This document shows positions 1 through 7,100 of a stretch of 7,745 nucleotides of DNA, piece after piece. A program made the position numbers and the translations under genes. The stretch comes from JANNGC01 sp043757045 (lineage in GTDB: Bacteria > Verrucomicrobiota > Verrucomicrobiia > Limisphaerales > SIBH01): positions 1 through 7,745 of the forward strand of contig JAYVQC010000102.1 in assembly GCA_043757045.1 (NCBI GenBank). Reading direction: 5' to 3'. Position 1 is the first letter of the stretch, and every line of letters begins with the position of its first letter. The notes below the pieces were generated by a model that was not told the DNA's origin, did not search any database, and saw only the letters and a list, made by a program, of their open reading frames with translations.

Positions 1-25
1 GCGCGCGCGGAGCGACGACGCCCCA
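1..25 (-). repeat. Partial copy of a dispersed repeat also found inside uvrA
   Basis: Bases 1-25 are the reverse complement of 5568-5591 within uvrA, differing by a single inserted base. The shared core includes GCGCGCGCGGAGCGAC followed by ACGCCCCA. A match of about 24 of 25 positions is hard to put down to chance even in GC-rich DNA. The copy is cut off by the window edge, so its full length is unknown. It shows that the block inside uvrA belongs to a family with at least one other copy, here intergenic and in opposite orientation. Confidence 0.6.
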
Positions 26-130
26 CCAACGCCCGCAGTTGATCAAGAACAGTGTGAAGATGCGCACGGAGCCAAACCATCCAACCACAGCGTGACGAGT
101 GAGGAACCGGTGCCGCGCCAATCAGTCTGC

Positions 131-211
131 TTCCCATTCATGTGCCTCAATTCGTCTGCCAGTTCTGCTCTCTGAAAAAGTGGCAGACGAATTGGGGCCG
201 ACGAATGGGAA
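131..211. repeat. Long imperfect palindromic repeat (31-nt arms)
   Basis: The left arm 131-161 and right arm 181-211 are inverted copies that agree at 27 of 31 positions. The inner 14 bp (148-161 with 181-194) and the outer 9 bp (TTCCCATTC with GAATGGGAA) pair perfectly. The loop is 19 nt (162-180). There is no T-tract, so it is not a classical intrinsic terminator for an upstream gene. It looks like a dispersed palindromic element of MITE or REP type, and it could also fold in RNA ahead of the transporter gene, about 100 nt upstream of its start codon. Confidence 0.7.
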
Positions 212-313
212 AATCCGGCCCAGACCAAAACCATTCCTACCACAATTTCCTCTGGCGAAAATTCCGCGAACCACGCCCAATGACGCCGCGCCGCCTGCGC
301 AGACGCACGCAAC

Positions 314-1630
314 ATGAAACGACAACTGTCACCCGGCTGGCTGCTCTTCATCCTCACCGGGCTGAACCTCCTCAACTACCTCGACCGCTACGTGCTCTCC
401 GCCGTGGCGCTGCCGTTGCAAAAAGAACTCGGCCTCAGCGACGGCCAGGCCGGGCGCATCGTGACCACGTTCATGATCGGCTACTTCCTCACCTCGCCGC
501 TCTTCGGCTATCTCGGCGACCGCAGCTCGCGCAAATGGCTCATCGCTGGCGGCATTTTTGTCTGGAGTCTCGGCACGGTGTTGACGGGTTTCGCGGGCAC
601 GTTCGCGGTGCTACTCGCCTATCGCGTGCTGGTGGGCGTGGGCGAAGCCAGCTACGCGACCATCAGTCCAAGTTTGATTTCGGACTCCTATCCCGCCGCG
701 CGACGGAACATGGCGCTGACCATTTTTTACGCGGCCATTCCCGTGGGCGCGGCGCTGGGAAATATTCTGGGCGGTCACATCGCGGAGGCGAGTTCGTGGC
801 GGCACGCCTTCATCTGGGCCGGTGCGCCAGGACTCGTGCTCGCGTTAGTGCTGCTGCCGTTTGCGGAACCAAAACGCGGCGCGCAAGACGCGGCGTCTCC
901 CGCCGCGCACGGTGGCACGCCCGGCTTCAAGGACGTGCTTGGCCTGCTGCGCCTGCCGGACTACCTGCTCGTGGTGCTGGGTTACACGGCGTACACGTTT
1001 GCGCTCGGGGCGTTTGCGTTTTGGGGACCGGCGTTTCTCTCTCGCGTGCATCAGGTGCCGGAGGCGAAGGCCGCGACGTTTTTCGGCGCGGTGCTGGTCG
1101 TGGCGGGTTTGCTCGGCACCTTGCTCGGTGGCTGGCTGGCCACGGCGTGGCAGAAGCGCACGCGCGCCGGCTACGCGCTCACGCTCGGACTCTCCGTGCT
1201 GCTCGCCGTGCCGGCGGCCACGCTGGCGTTTGTCTTCGACGACAAGTCCGCCTCGATGGCCTGCCTCGCCACGGCCATGTTTCTCCTCTTCCTGCCCACG
1301 GGACCGATCAACACGCTCATCCTCGAATCCGTGCCGGTCGCGTTGCGCGCCAGCGGCATGGCGCTGTCCATCTTCGTGATTCATCTCTTCGGGGACATGT
1401 GGTCGCCCGAACTGGTAGGCCACGTCTCCGATGTGTTGCGGGATCAATTTACCGCCGCGCAGAACAGCGCGCTCACTCCGGAAGCCGTGGCCGTTCTGGC
1501 CAAAGCCCACGGCTTGAAGCGTGCCGTGCTCATGCTGCCCGTGGCGCTGGTGGTGGCCGCGCTGCTCTGGCTCGCGCTGGCGAGCCGAATGCGGAGGCCG
1601 ACGGAATCCCGAGGCGCAGGCGGAGGATGA
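314..1630 (+). CDS. Major facilitator superfamily transporter, spinster-like (12 TM)
   Basis: This predicted inner-membrane secondary transporter has 438 residues, the normal size for a 12-helix MFS protein, with alternating hydrophobic segments throughout. Seen directly: NYLDRY at residues 21-26 in helix 1; the MFS motif A loop GYLGDRSSRK at 65-74 between helices 2 and 3; GVGEASYATISPSLISD at 108-124 in helix 4; a hydrophilic central loop around 184-206; and RASGMALSIFVIHLFGD at 345-361. NYLDR, GEAS and the late IFVIHLFGD stretch are typical of the spinster (Spns) branch, whose members carry lipids or small organic anions. The substrate cannot be told from sequence, and sugar-phosphate or hexuronate MFS carriers are alternatives. 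The ATG at 314 starts the protein just ahead of helix 1. No Shine-Dalgarno sequence is visible before it. The gene stands alone, 162 bp ahead of the dehydrogenase gene and separated from it by repeats, so no functional link is implied. Confidence 0.88.
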   Translation: MKRQLSPGWLLFILTGLNLLNYLDRYVLSAVALPLQKELGLSDGQAGRIVTTFMIGYFLTSPLFGYLGDRSSRKWLIAGGIFVWSLGTVLTGFAGTFAVLLAYRVLVGVGEASYATISPSLISDSYPAARRNMALTIFYAAIPVGAALGNILGGHIAEASSWRHAFIWAGAPGLVLALVLLPFAEPKRGAQDAASPAAHGGTPGFKDVLGLLRLPDYLLVVLGYTAYTFALGAFAFWGPAFLSRVHQVPEAKAATFFGAVLVVAGLLGTLLGGWLATAWQKRTRAGYALTLGLSVLLAVPAATLAFVFDDKSASMACLATAMFLLFLPTGPINTLILESVPVALRASGMALSIFVIHLFGDMWSPELVGHVSDVLRDQFTAAQNSALTPEAVAVLAKAHGLKRAVLMLPVALVVAALLWLALASRMRRPTESRGAGGG

Positions 1631-1652
1631 CCGGCGCGGAACAGTGAGAAGC

Positions 1653-1693
1653 GCCTGCGGCGGGCGAGACGCCCGCGCCCCGCTGTCGCAGGC
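1653..1693. repeat. GC-rich nested hairpin repeat downstream of the MFS gene
   Basis: GCGGGCG at 1660-1666 pairs with CGCCCGC at 1670-1676 across a 3-nt AGA loop. Outside it, GCCTGCG at 1653-1659 pairs with CGCAGGC at 1687-1693. It lies 23 bp after the transporter stop codon and could help terminate or stabilise that transcript, but there is no following U-run. The style, GC arms with a 3-nt loop, matches the hairpins at the right end of the window, so I regard it primarily as a dispersed repeat. Confidence 0.5.
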
Positions 1694-1731
1694 TCCTGAC
1701 GCAGCAATAATGGCAAGACACATCCGGAGCG

Positions 1732-1759
1732 TTTGGATTTTGGCATTTGGAATTTCAAA
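1732..1759. repeat. Intergenic heptanucleotide array (TTTGGNN)
   Basis: Four consecutive 7-nt units in register: TTTGGAT, TTTGGCA, TTTGGAA, TTTCAAA. Read on the other strand, the unit is AAANNCC, the same style as the AAAGCCC/AAAACCC array that forms the end of uvrA (7495-7522). It lies between the transporter and dehydrogenase genes. An ATG at 1733 lies within this array and in frame with the dehydrogenase gene. Translation from it would add only repeat-encoded residues, so that start was rejected. Confidence 0.65.
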
Positions 1760-1792
1760 TCCCTCTCCCTTACGCTCAAGTCTCGTTTTCCA

Positions 1793-3046
1793 ATGAAACC
1801 CATTCAGAATATTTCGGTGTTCGGTCTTGGCAAACTCGGCGCGTGCATCGCGGCGACGTTTGCGGCGCGTGGATTCAATGTCACCGGCATAGACATTGAC
1901 GCCGAGAAGGTGAACCGCCTGAACGCCGGCTTGCCCCCGGTCGATGAGCCGTTGCTCGCCGAGACCATCGCCGCCGGGCGCGGGAATCTGCGCGCCACGC
2001 TGGATGTGCGCGAGGCCGTGGCCACGGATGTTTCCTTTTTCATTCCGCCCTCGCCGAGTCTGCCGGATGGCAGTTTCTCGAATGAGTATTTGTTGAAGGC
2101 CATGCAGCCGCTAGCGAAAGCCGTGCGCGAGGCCGGGAAGAAAGGCCACCTGTTCGTCTCCAGTTCCACCACCACGCCGAACGCCTGCGACTCCGTGCTC
2201 ATCCCGATGTTGGAAAAGGAAACCGGCTGGAAGTGCGGGCCGGACTTTGGCTTCTGTTACAACCCCGAATTCATCGCGCTGGGCAACGTGATCAACGGGC
2301 TGCTTGATCCGGACATGGTTCTCATCGGCGAATCACAACCGGAATACGGCGCGGCGCTGGAAGCCGCCTACAAAAAATACAACCGGAACCAGCCGCACGT
2401 CGCGCGCATGTCCATCATCAGCGCCGAGCTGACGAAGATTTCGCTCAACAGCTACATCACGATGAAGATCAGCTTCACGAACCAACTCCGCATGATCGCC
2501 GAGCAGTTCCCGAAGGCGGACATTCACACGATGCTCGACGCGCTGGGCAGCGACTCGCGCATCGGGAAGAAATATCTGCGCGCCGGCCTGAGCTACGGCG
2601 GCCCGTGCTTCCCGCGCGACAACCGCCTCGTCGCCTACACCGCGCGCCAGGTCGGACTGAGCGCGCCCCTCGCCGAGGCCACGGATCGCGTGAACGAGCT
2701 GGCGAAGGAAAGCTTGCTGGAGCGTGTTGAACAGCACGTCACGAAAGGCGAAACGATTGTCATCCTCGGCCTCTCGTACAAGCCGGACACCTACATCACG
2801 GAAGAATCCGCCGGCCTGTTCCTCGCGCAGAACTTGAAGCGGCGCGGCCACAAGGTGCTGGTCCATGATTTCGGCGCGACGCCCGCGAACAGTCCGAGCC
2901 TGCATGAGTTTGAAGTCCTCGCCGATCCGGCCGCGCTCGCCGCGAATCCAAACGTGAAGGTCGCCGTGCTTTGCTGTCCGTGGCCGCAATACGGCGCGCT
3001 GAAGTTCAACGCGGCGACGACGGTGCTCGCGCCGTGGAAGGTGTGA
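1793..3046 (+). CDS. UDP-glucose/UDP-N-acetylmannosamine 6-dehydrogenase family enzyme
   Basis: This cytoplasmic NAD-dependent enzyme would oxidise C6 of a nucleotide sugar in two steps to the uronic acid, supplying precursors for capsule, exopolysaccharide or LPS. It has 417 residues, slightly short of the usual 430-450. Seen: an N-terminal Rossmann motif VFGLGKLG at 9-16; the NPEF motif at 157-160 with its catalytic Glu; SAELTKISLNSY around 210-221 with the expected Lys215 and Asn219; GGPCFPRDN at 269-277 with the catalytic Cys272 and Asp276; and a C-terminal UDP-binding domain beginning at ILGLSYKPDT (344-353). All catalytic residues of the family are therefore present. UDP-glucose and UDP-ManNAc dehydrogenases cannot be told apart reliably here. 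The ATG at 1793 was chosen because it falls just before the first beta strand; the in-frame ATG at 1733 lies in repeat DNA. No Shine-Dalgarno sequence is visible. The gene converges with a glycosyltransferase gene, which fits a role in surface polysaccharide synthesis. Confidence 0.9.
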   Translation: MKPIQNISVFGLGKLGACIAATFAARGFNVTGIDIDAEKVNRLNAGLPPVDEPLLAETIAAGRGNLRATLDVREAVATDVSFFIPPSPSLPDGSFSNEYLLKAMQPLAKAVREAGKKGHLFVSSSTTTPNACDSVLIPMLEKETGWKCGPDFGFCYNPEFIALGNVINGLLDPDMVLIGESQPEYGAALEAAYKKYNRNQPHVARMSIISAELTKISLNSYITMKISFTNQLRMIAEQFPKADIHTMLDALGSDSRIGKKYLRAGLSYGGPCFPRDNRLVAYTARQVGLSAPLAEATDRVNELAKESLLERVEQHVTKGETIVILGLSYKPDTYITEESAGLFLAQNLKRRGHKVLVHDFGATPANSPSLHEFEVLADPAALAANPNVKVAVLCCPWPQYGALKFNAATTVLAPWKV

Positions 3047-3050
3047 CGTA

Positions 3051-3102
3051 GGAGTTCAAGCTTCAGCTTGTTCCGAATCGACACGGCTTAAGCGTGAACT
3101 CC
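3051..3102. repeat. Hairpin repeat between convergent genes, possible bidirectional terminator
   Basis: The left arm 3051-3067 and right arm 3086-3102 are inverted copies matching at 15 of 17 positions, with an outer 8-bp perfect stem (GGAGTTCA with TGAACTCC) and an 18-nt loop. It begins 4 bp after the dehydrogenase stop codon and ends 22 bp before the end of the glycosyltransferase gene, filling most of the 78-bp convergent gap. The position suits a bidirectional terminator. The lack of T-runs on either side means that factor-dependent termination, or simply a dispersed palindrome lodged in a tolerated place, is equally possible. Confidence 0.5.
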
Positions 3103-3124
3103 AGCTCAGCCTGAAACTTGGACT

Positions 3125-3997
3125 CTACTTCCCCTCCAGCTTCTCCATCGAAATGTTCGAGGTGAAGCTCGTGGCCGGTTTCATGTGCTTTTTCAAGATG
3201 CTGCTGCCCGAACGCAGGTCGAGCTTGCCACGATAGAACAGTTTCTGCGCCTGCCGCTTCGCTCGATAAACCACGCGCAGAATTTTCCCCGCCACACCGC
3301 CCGGCACGCCGTGCCGCGCGCGGATGATCGCCCCCTCACGCGCCATGTTGCGCGTCACGCGCTGGTCCGCGGACTGTCCGTGCTCGTGATAGCGGTAGTC
3401 CACGAGCAAGGCACGCACATGGCCCATGCGGCATTTCGCGCGGCCCAGTTCGAGGATGAAATCGAAGTCGCAGGAGTTCAGAAATTCCTTGTGCTTGTAG
3501 AGTCCCAGCCGGTCATGCACCGCCTTGCGCACGAACAGCGTCTGGTGAATCACATTGCACACGCCGCTGAAACGCAGCACGTCGTAATCAAATACCACTT
3601 CCTCACGCCGGTAGATTTCCTGCCCCGTGCCGTTCACGTAAACGATGTCGCCGAAGCAGCCGTCCCACTCGGGATGCGCCACGAACGCCTCGCCCACCGC
3701 GCGCAATGCACCCGCGCGAAAGCAGTCGTCCGCGTTCAGAATGTTCACCAACTCGCCCGTCGCCATGCCAATGCCCTTGTTCATCGCGTGGTAATGGCCC
3801 TCGTCCTTTTCCGAAATCCAGCGCAGGTGCGGATACTCTTTGATCAAGTCCACCGTGCCGTCCTTCGAGCCGCCGTCCACGACGATGTGCTCGAGGTTCG
3901 GATACTCCTGCCGCCGCACGCTCTCGATGGTGTCACGGATCGTGTGAATGCTGTTGAAGCACGGCGTGATGACGGAAATTTTTGGCAACGCTGACAT
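3125..3997 (-). CDS. Family 2 glycosyltransferase (GT-A fold)
   Basis: The enzyme is predicted to transfer a sugar from a nucleotide-sugar donor onto a growing glycan at the cytoplasmic face of the inner membrane. It has 290 residues, typical for soluble GT2 enzymes. Seen: the GT-A opening ISVITPCFNSIHTI at 7-20; DGGSKDGT at 41-48, the nucleotide-binding region; EKDEGHYHAMNKGI at 63-76; NADD at 88-91 in place of the DXD metal site, as is common in WcaA-like enzymes; HQTLFVRK at 151-158; and CDFDF at 176-180 near the acceptor and catalytic-base region. There is no long hydrophobic helix; the C-terminal 60 residues are basic and may associate with membrane. The ATG at 3997 is preferred because it lies just before the first beta strand; a TTG 45 bp further upstream would add a proline- and arginine-rich tail. 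The weak AGGG 9 nt before the ATG is the nearest thing to a ribosome-binding site. The donor, acceptor and linkage cannot be assigned. Confidence 0.88.
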   Translation of the reverse strand: MSALPKISVITPCFNSIHTIRDTIESVRRQEYPNLEHIVVDGGSKDGTVDLIKEYPHLRWISEKDEGHYHAMNKGIGMATGELVNILNADDCFRAGALRAVGEAFVAHPEWDGCFGDIVYVNGTGQEIYRREEVVFDYDVLRFSGVCNVIHQTLFVRKAVHDRLGLYKHKEFLNSCDFDFILELGRAKCRMGHVRALLVDYRYHEHGQSADQRVTRNMAREGAIIRARHGVPGGVAGKILRVVYRAKRQAQKLFYRGKLDLRSGSSILKKHMKPATSFTSNISMEKLEGK

Positions 3998-4066
3998 TGC
4001 ACGGAACCCTATCCGCCTCGTGGGGCGTGGTTCAACAGACAAGACGGGGCGCGACTTCCCCGCTCG

Positions 4067-4094
4067 TTGACATCAACTCGCTCACCCGTAGATT
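4067..4094 (+). promoter_or_regulatory. Candidate sigma-70-type promoter for uvrA
   Basis: A perfect TTGACA at 4067-4072 is followed after 16 nt by TAGATT at 4089-4094, which matches 4 of 6 positions of TATAAT. Transcription would be expected to start around 4101, only about 2 nt before the preferred ATG at 4103, implying a nearly leaderless message. That fits the absence of a Shine-Dalgarno sequence. The first bases of the -35 box form a TTG that gene finders may call as the uvrA start. No SOS (LexA-type) operator was recognised, but the LexA box of this group is not known to me. Confidence 0.4.
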
Positions 4095-4102
4095 TCGCGC
4101 CC

Positions 4103-7100
4103 ATGTCGAAAACGTCCGCGCCCAATGTGATTCGCCTCCGGGGCGTGCGGCATCACAACCTCAAAAACTTCGACCTGGATCTGCCCATCGGGAAGCTCAT
4201 CGTTGTCACCGGACTGAGCGGCTCGGGCAAAAGTTCGCTCGCCTTCGACACGCTCTTCGCCGAAGGCCAGCGGCGCTACATCGAAACTTTTTCCCCCTAC
4301 GCGCGGCAGTTCTTCGACCGCATGGACAAGCCGCAGGTGGACCGCATCGAGGGCATCCCGCCCGCCATTGCCATCGAGCAGCGCAACTCAGTGAAGTCCA
4401 CGCGCTCGACCGTCGGCACCATGACCGAGTTGACCGACTACATGAAGCTGCTCTGGCCGCACCTCGCGCGGCTGCACTGCCGGAAGTGCGGAAAGGAAGT
4501 GCGGAAGGAAGCGCCGGCCCAAGTGTGGACTTGGGTAATGACGAATGACGAAGGGCGAATGACGAAGGGGGCGGCGGAGGCTCTCATCACGTTCGACCTC
4601 GCGCTCTCGGAGAAACTTCCCCTTGCAGAATCACTGAAGCTGATCGCGAACCAAGGTTACCAACGGCTGCTGGTGAACACCGCCATCGTCCGCATCGAAG
4701 ACTTTGCCTCCCACCCCTCACCGCTCGCCTCTCACTCGTCGCTGACCGTCGTGCAGGATCGCGTGAAGCTTTCGTCGGAGAACCGCGCCCGTTTCATCGA
4801 AGGCTGCGAGCAGGCATTTCATTTCGGGAAAGGCAAGCTGACCATTCATGCCCTCGCGCCCGCCCCCAGTTCGTCATTCGTCATTCGTCATTCGTCATTA
4901 TTCTCCAACCGTTTCCACTGCGCGACCTGCGACCTCGATTACCGCGAGCCTTCGCCCGCGCTGTTCAGCTTCAATCACCCGCTTGGCGCGTGTCCGACGT
5001 GCAAGGGCTTCGGGCGCACCATCACCATTGACTACAATCGCGCCCTCCCTGACCGCTCGAAGTCGCTCGCCGGTGGCGTGGTGAAACCGTGGCAGGTCGG
5101 CCACGGCCTCCAGTCGCAGAACGATCTCACGCGCATGTGCAAGGCGCGCGGCATTTCGATGAAGACGCCCTTCCACCAACTCCCGGCGGAGACGCAGCGC
5201 CTCGTCATCGAAGGCGATTCTGATTACGGCCAGGGCGAGGAGAACGAATGGCCGCGCGCGTGGTACGGCGTGAAGGGCTATTTCCGCTGGCTCGAAAGCA
5301 AGGCGTACAAGATGCACGTCTCCGTGCTGCTCGCGCGCTACCGCGCTTACGCGACGTGTCCCGATTGCGCGGGGAAACGGCTCCAGCCGGACGCACTGCT
5401 CTACCGGGTGCGCGGGAAAGTAATCAGTGAATCAGTCATCAGTAATCAGTCCCGACGCGCCGGCACTGGTTCACTGATGACTGATTCACTGATTACTGAT
5501 TACTCCCTAGCCGACTTCTACGCCCTGCCCGTGCGCGATGCGCTGGCGTTCATCCAGAAGCTGGAGGTGGGGCGTGTCGCTCCGCGCGCGCCGCAGCGTG
5601 AGATGACACCACGGCTCGGTGCGGACACCGCGCCCTACCCGGTGCTTTCGCCGCAAGCACTCGCGTTGAACGATGCGCGGCCGGAACAGTCTCCGCCCCG
5701 GCTCGACGTTCATGCTCCAGCCGTCCCGCGCGTTGCCGGGGCAGCGTCCGGCGCTCCTGATCCGCTGCGCTTCGCGCTTCAGGAAGTCCGCGCGCGGCTG
5801 CACTACTTGAACGAAGTCGGCCTCGGCTATCTCACGCTCGACCGTCCGACGCGCTCGCTCTCCGGCGGCGAAACCGAGCGCGTGAACCTCACGACCTGTC
5901 TCGGCACCCAGCTCGTCAACACGCTTTACGTGCTCGACGAGCCGAGCGTGGGCTTGCACCCGCGCGACACCGCGCGGCTGGTCCGCATCCTGCAAGAGTT
6001 GCGCGACCTCGGGAACACCGTCGTTGTCGTCGAGCACGAGCCGGCGGTCATGCGCGCGGCGGATCACCTCGTGGACCTTGGCCCCGGCCACGGCGAAAGC
6101 GGCGGCGAAGTGATATACGAAGGCGACTTCGCCGGCGTGCTGCGCGACGCGCGTTCGCTCACCGGGCAATATTTGTCCGGGCGCAAACAGATTCCGCTGC
6201 GTCCGCCGCGTCCCGTGAACGCGAAGACGCCGAAACTGCGTTTGGAAAATGCCGCCGCGAACAATCTAAAAAATCTCTCGGTGGAAATTCCACTCAACCG
6301 TTTCGTCTGCCTCACCGGCGTGAGCGGCTCCGGCAAGAGCACGTTGGCGCGCGATGTTCTTTATCCGTTACTGCAAGAAAAAATCGGCGGTGGCGGTACA
6401 TCGGCTCCGTCCGCCTCGGACGGCGAGACTTCCGAGGATCAGAACGCCGACGATTCAGAATCCCAAATCCCAAATCCTCAATCCTCAATCCTCAGTGGCT
6501 GGGAATCCCTCGGCGAAGTCGTGCTCGTGGATCAGTCGCCGCTCGGCCGCACGCCGCGCTCGAATCCCGCCGTGTACGTCGGCGCGTTCGAGCCGATGCG
6601 CGAACTGTTCGCCCTGACGGAAACCGCGAAGCAGCGCGGCCTGAACGCCAGCGCCTTCAGTTTCAACTCCGGCCAGGGCCAGTGTGAGAAGTGCCGTGGC
6701 GCGGGCTTCGAGAAAATCGAGATGCAGTTCCTCAGCGACATCTTCGTGACCTGCGCGGAGTGCGGCGGACGGCGGTATCGCGGGCACATTTTGGAGATCA
6801 AAGTGGAGGCGAAGCGGGTGGGGAAAGTAATCAGTGAATCAGTCATCGGTAATCAGTCTGGGAAGCGGCCATCGTCCGGTCGTCCACTGATTACTGGTTC
6901 ACTGATTACTGATTATTTTTCTTGGAGCATCGCCGACCTGCTCGACGCGACGATTGATGAGGTCGTGGATTTTCTGAACGGCCTGCCCGAGTCGCGCCAT
7001 CGTGACCGCGCGCTGGGCAGCATGAAGCTCTTGCAGGATGTCGGCCTTGGCTATCTGCGCGCGGGCCAGCCCATCAACACGCTCTCCGGCGGCGAGAGCC

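Larger units (their letters stand above)
1..313. other. Gene-free leader upstream of the MFS gene, largely repeat DNA
   Basis: I see no convincing gene here. The short open frames that cross it, on both strands, read through the palindromic repeat at 131-211 and have no recognisable domain. Positions 1-25 match a block inside uvrA in inverted orientation, and 131-211 is a long hairpin; both have their own entries. The stretch between them, about 26-130, holds no motif I recognise. No clear -35/-10 pair for the downstream transporter could be identified. A C-terminal fragment of a gene to the left of the window cannot be excluded: two forward frames are open from base 1, but neither looks like a known protein. 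Confidence 0.5.

Noticed and set aside
142..1647. A 501-residue open frame overlapping the transporter gene in another frame
   Set aside because: It is arginine-, histidine- and alanine-rich as expected of a shadow frame in GC-rich DNA. The overlapping frame at 314-1630 encodes a clear 12-helix MFS protein.
1653..1693. Rho-independent terminator of the transporter gene
   Set aside because: The stem is GC-rich but no T-run follows, and similar hairpins occur elsewhere in the window as repeats.
845..1723. A 292-residue reverse-strand open frame over the transporter gene
   Set aside because: Composition is His-, Arg- and Gln-rich with no domain. It is antisense to a well-supported gene.
1733..1792. 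Upstream ATG start for the dehydrogenase
   Set aside because: The added residues would be encoded by the TTTGGNN heptad array and lie before the natural start of the Rossmann fold.
3185..3994. A 269-residue forward open frame antisense to the glycosyltransferase
   Set aside because: The reverse strand encodes an unmistakable GT2 protein; the forward frame has no recognisable motif.
4067..4102. TTG start for uvrA
   Set aside because: It overlaps a perfect TTGACA box and adds 12 non-conserved residues; the ATG at 4103 fits the family start better.
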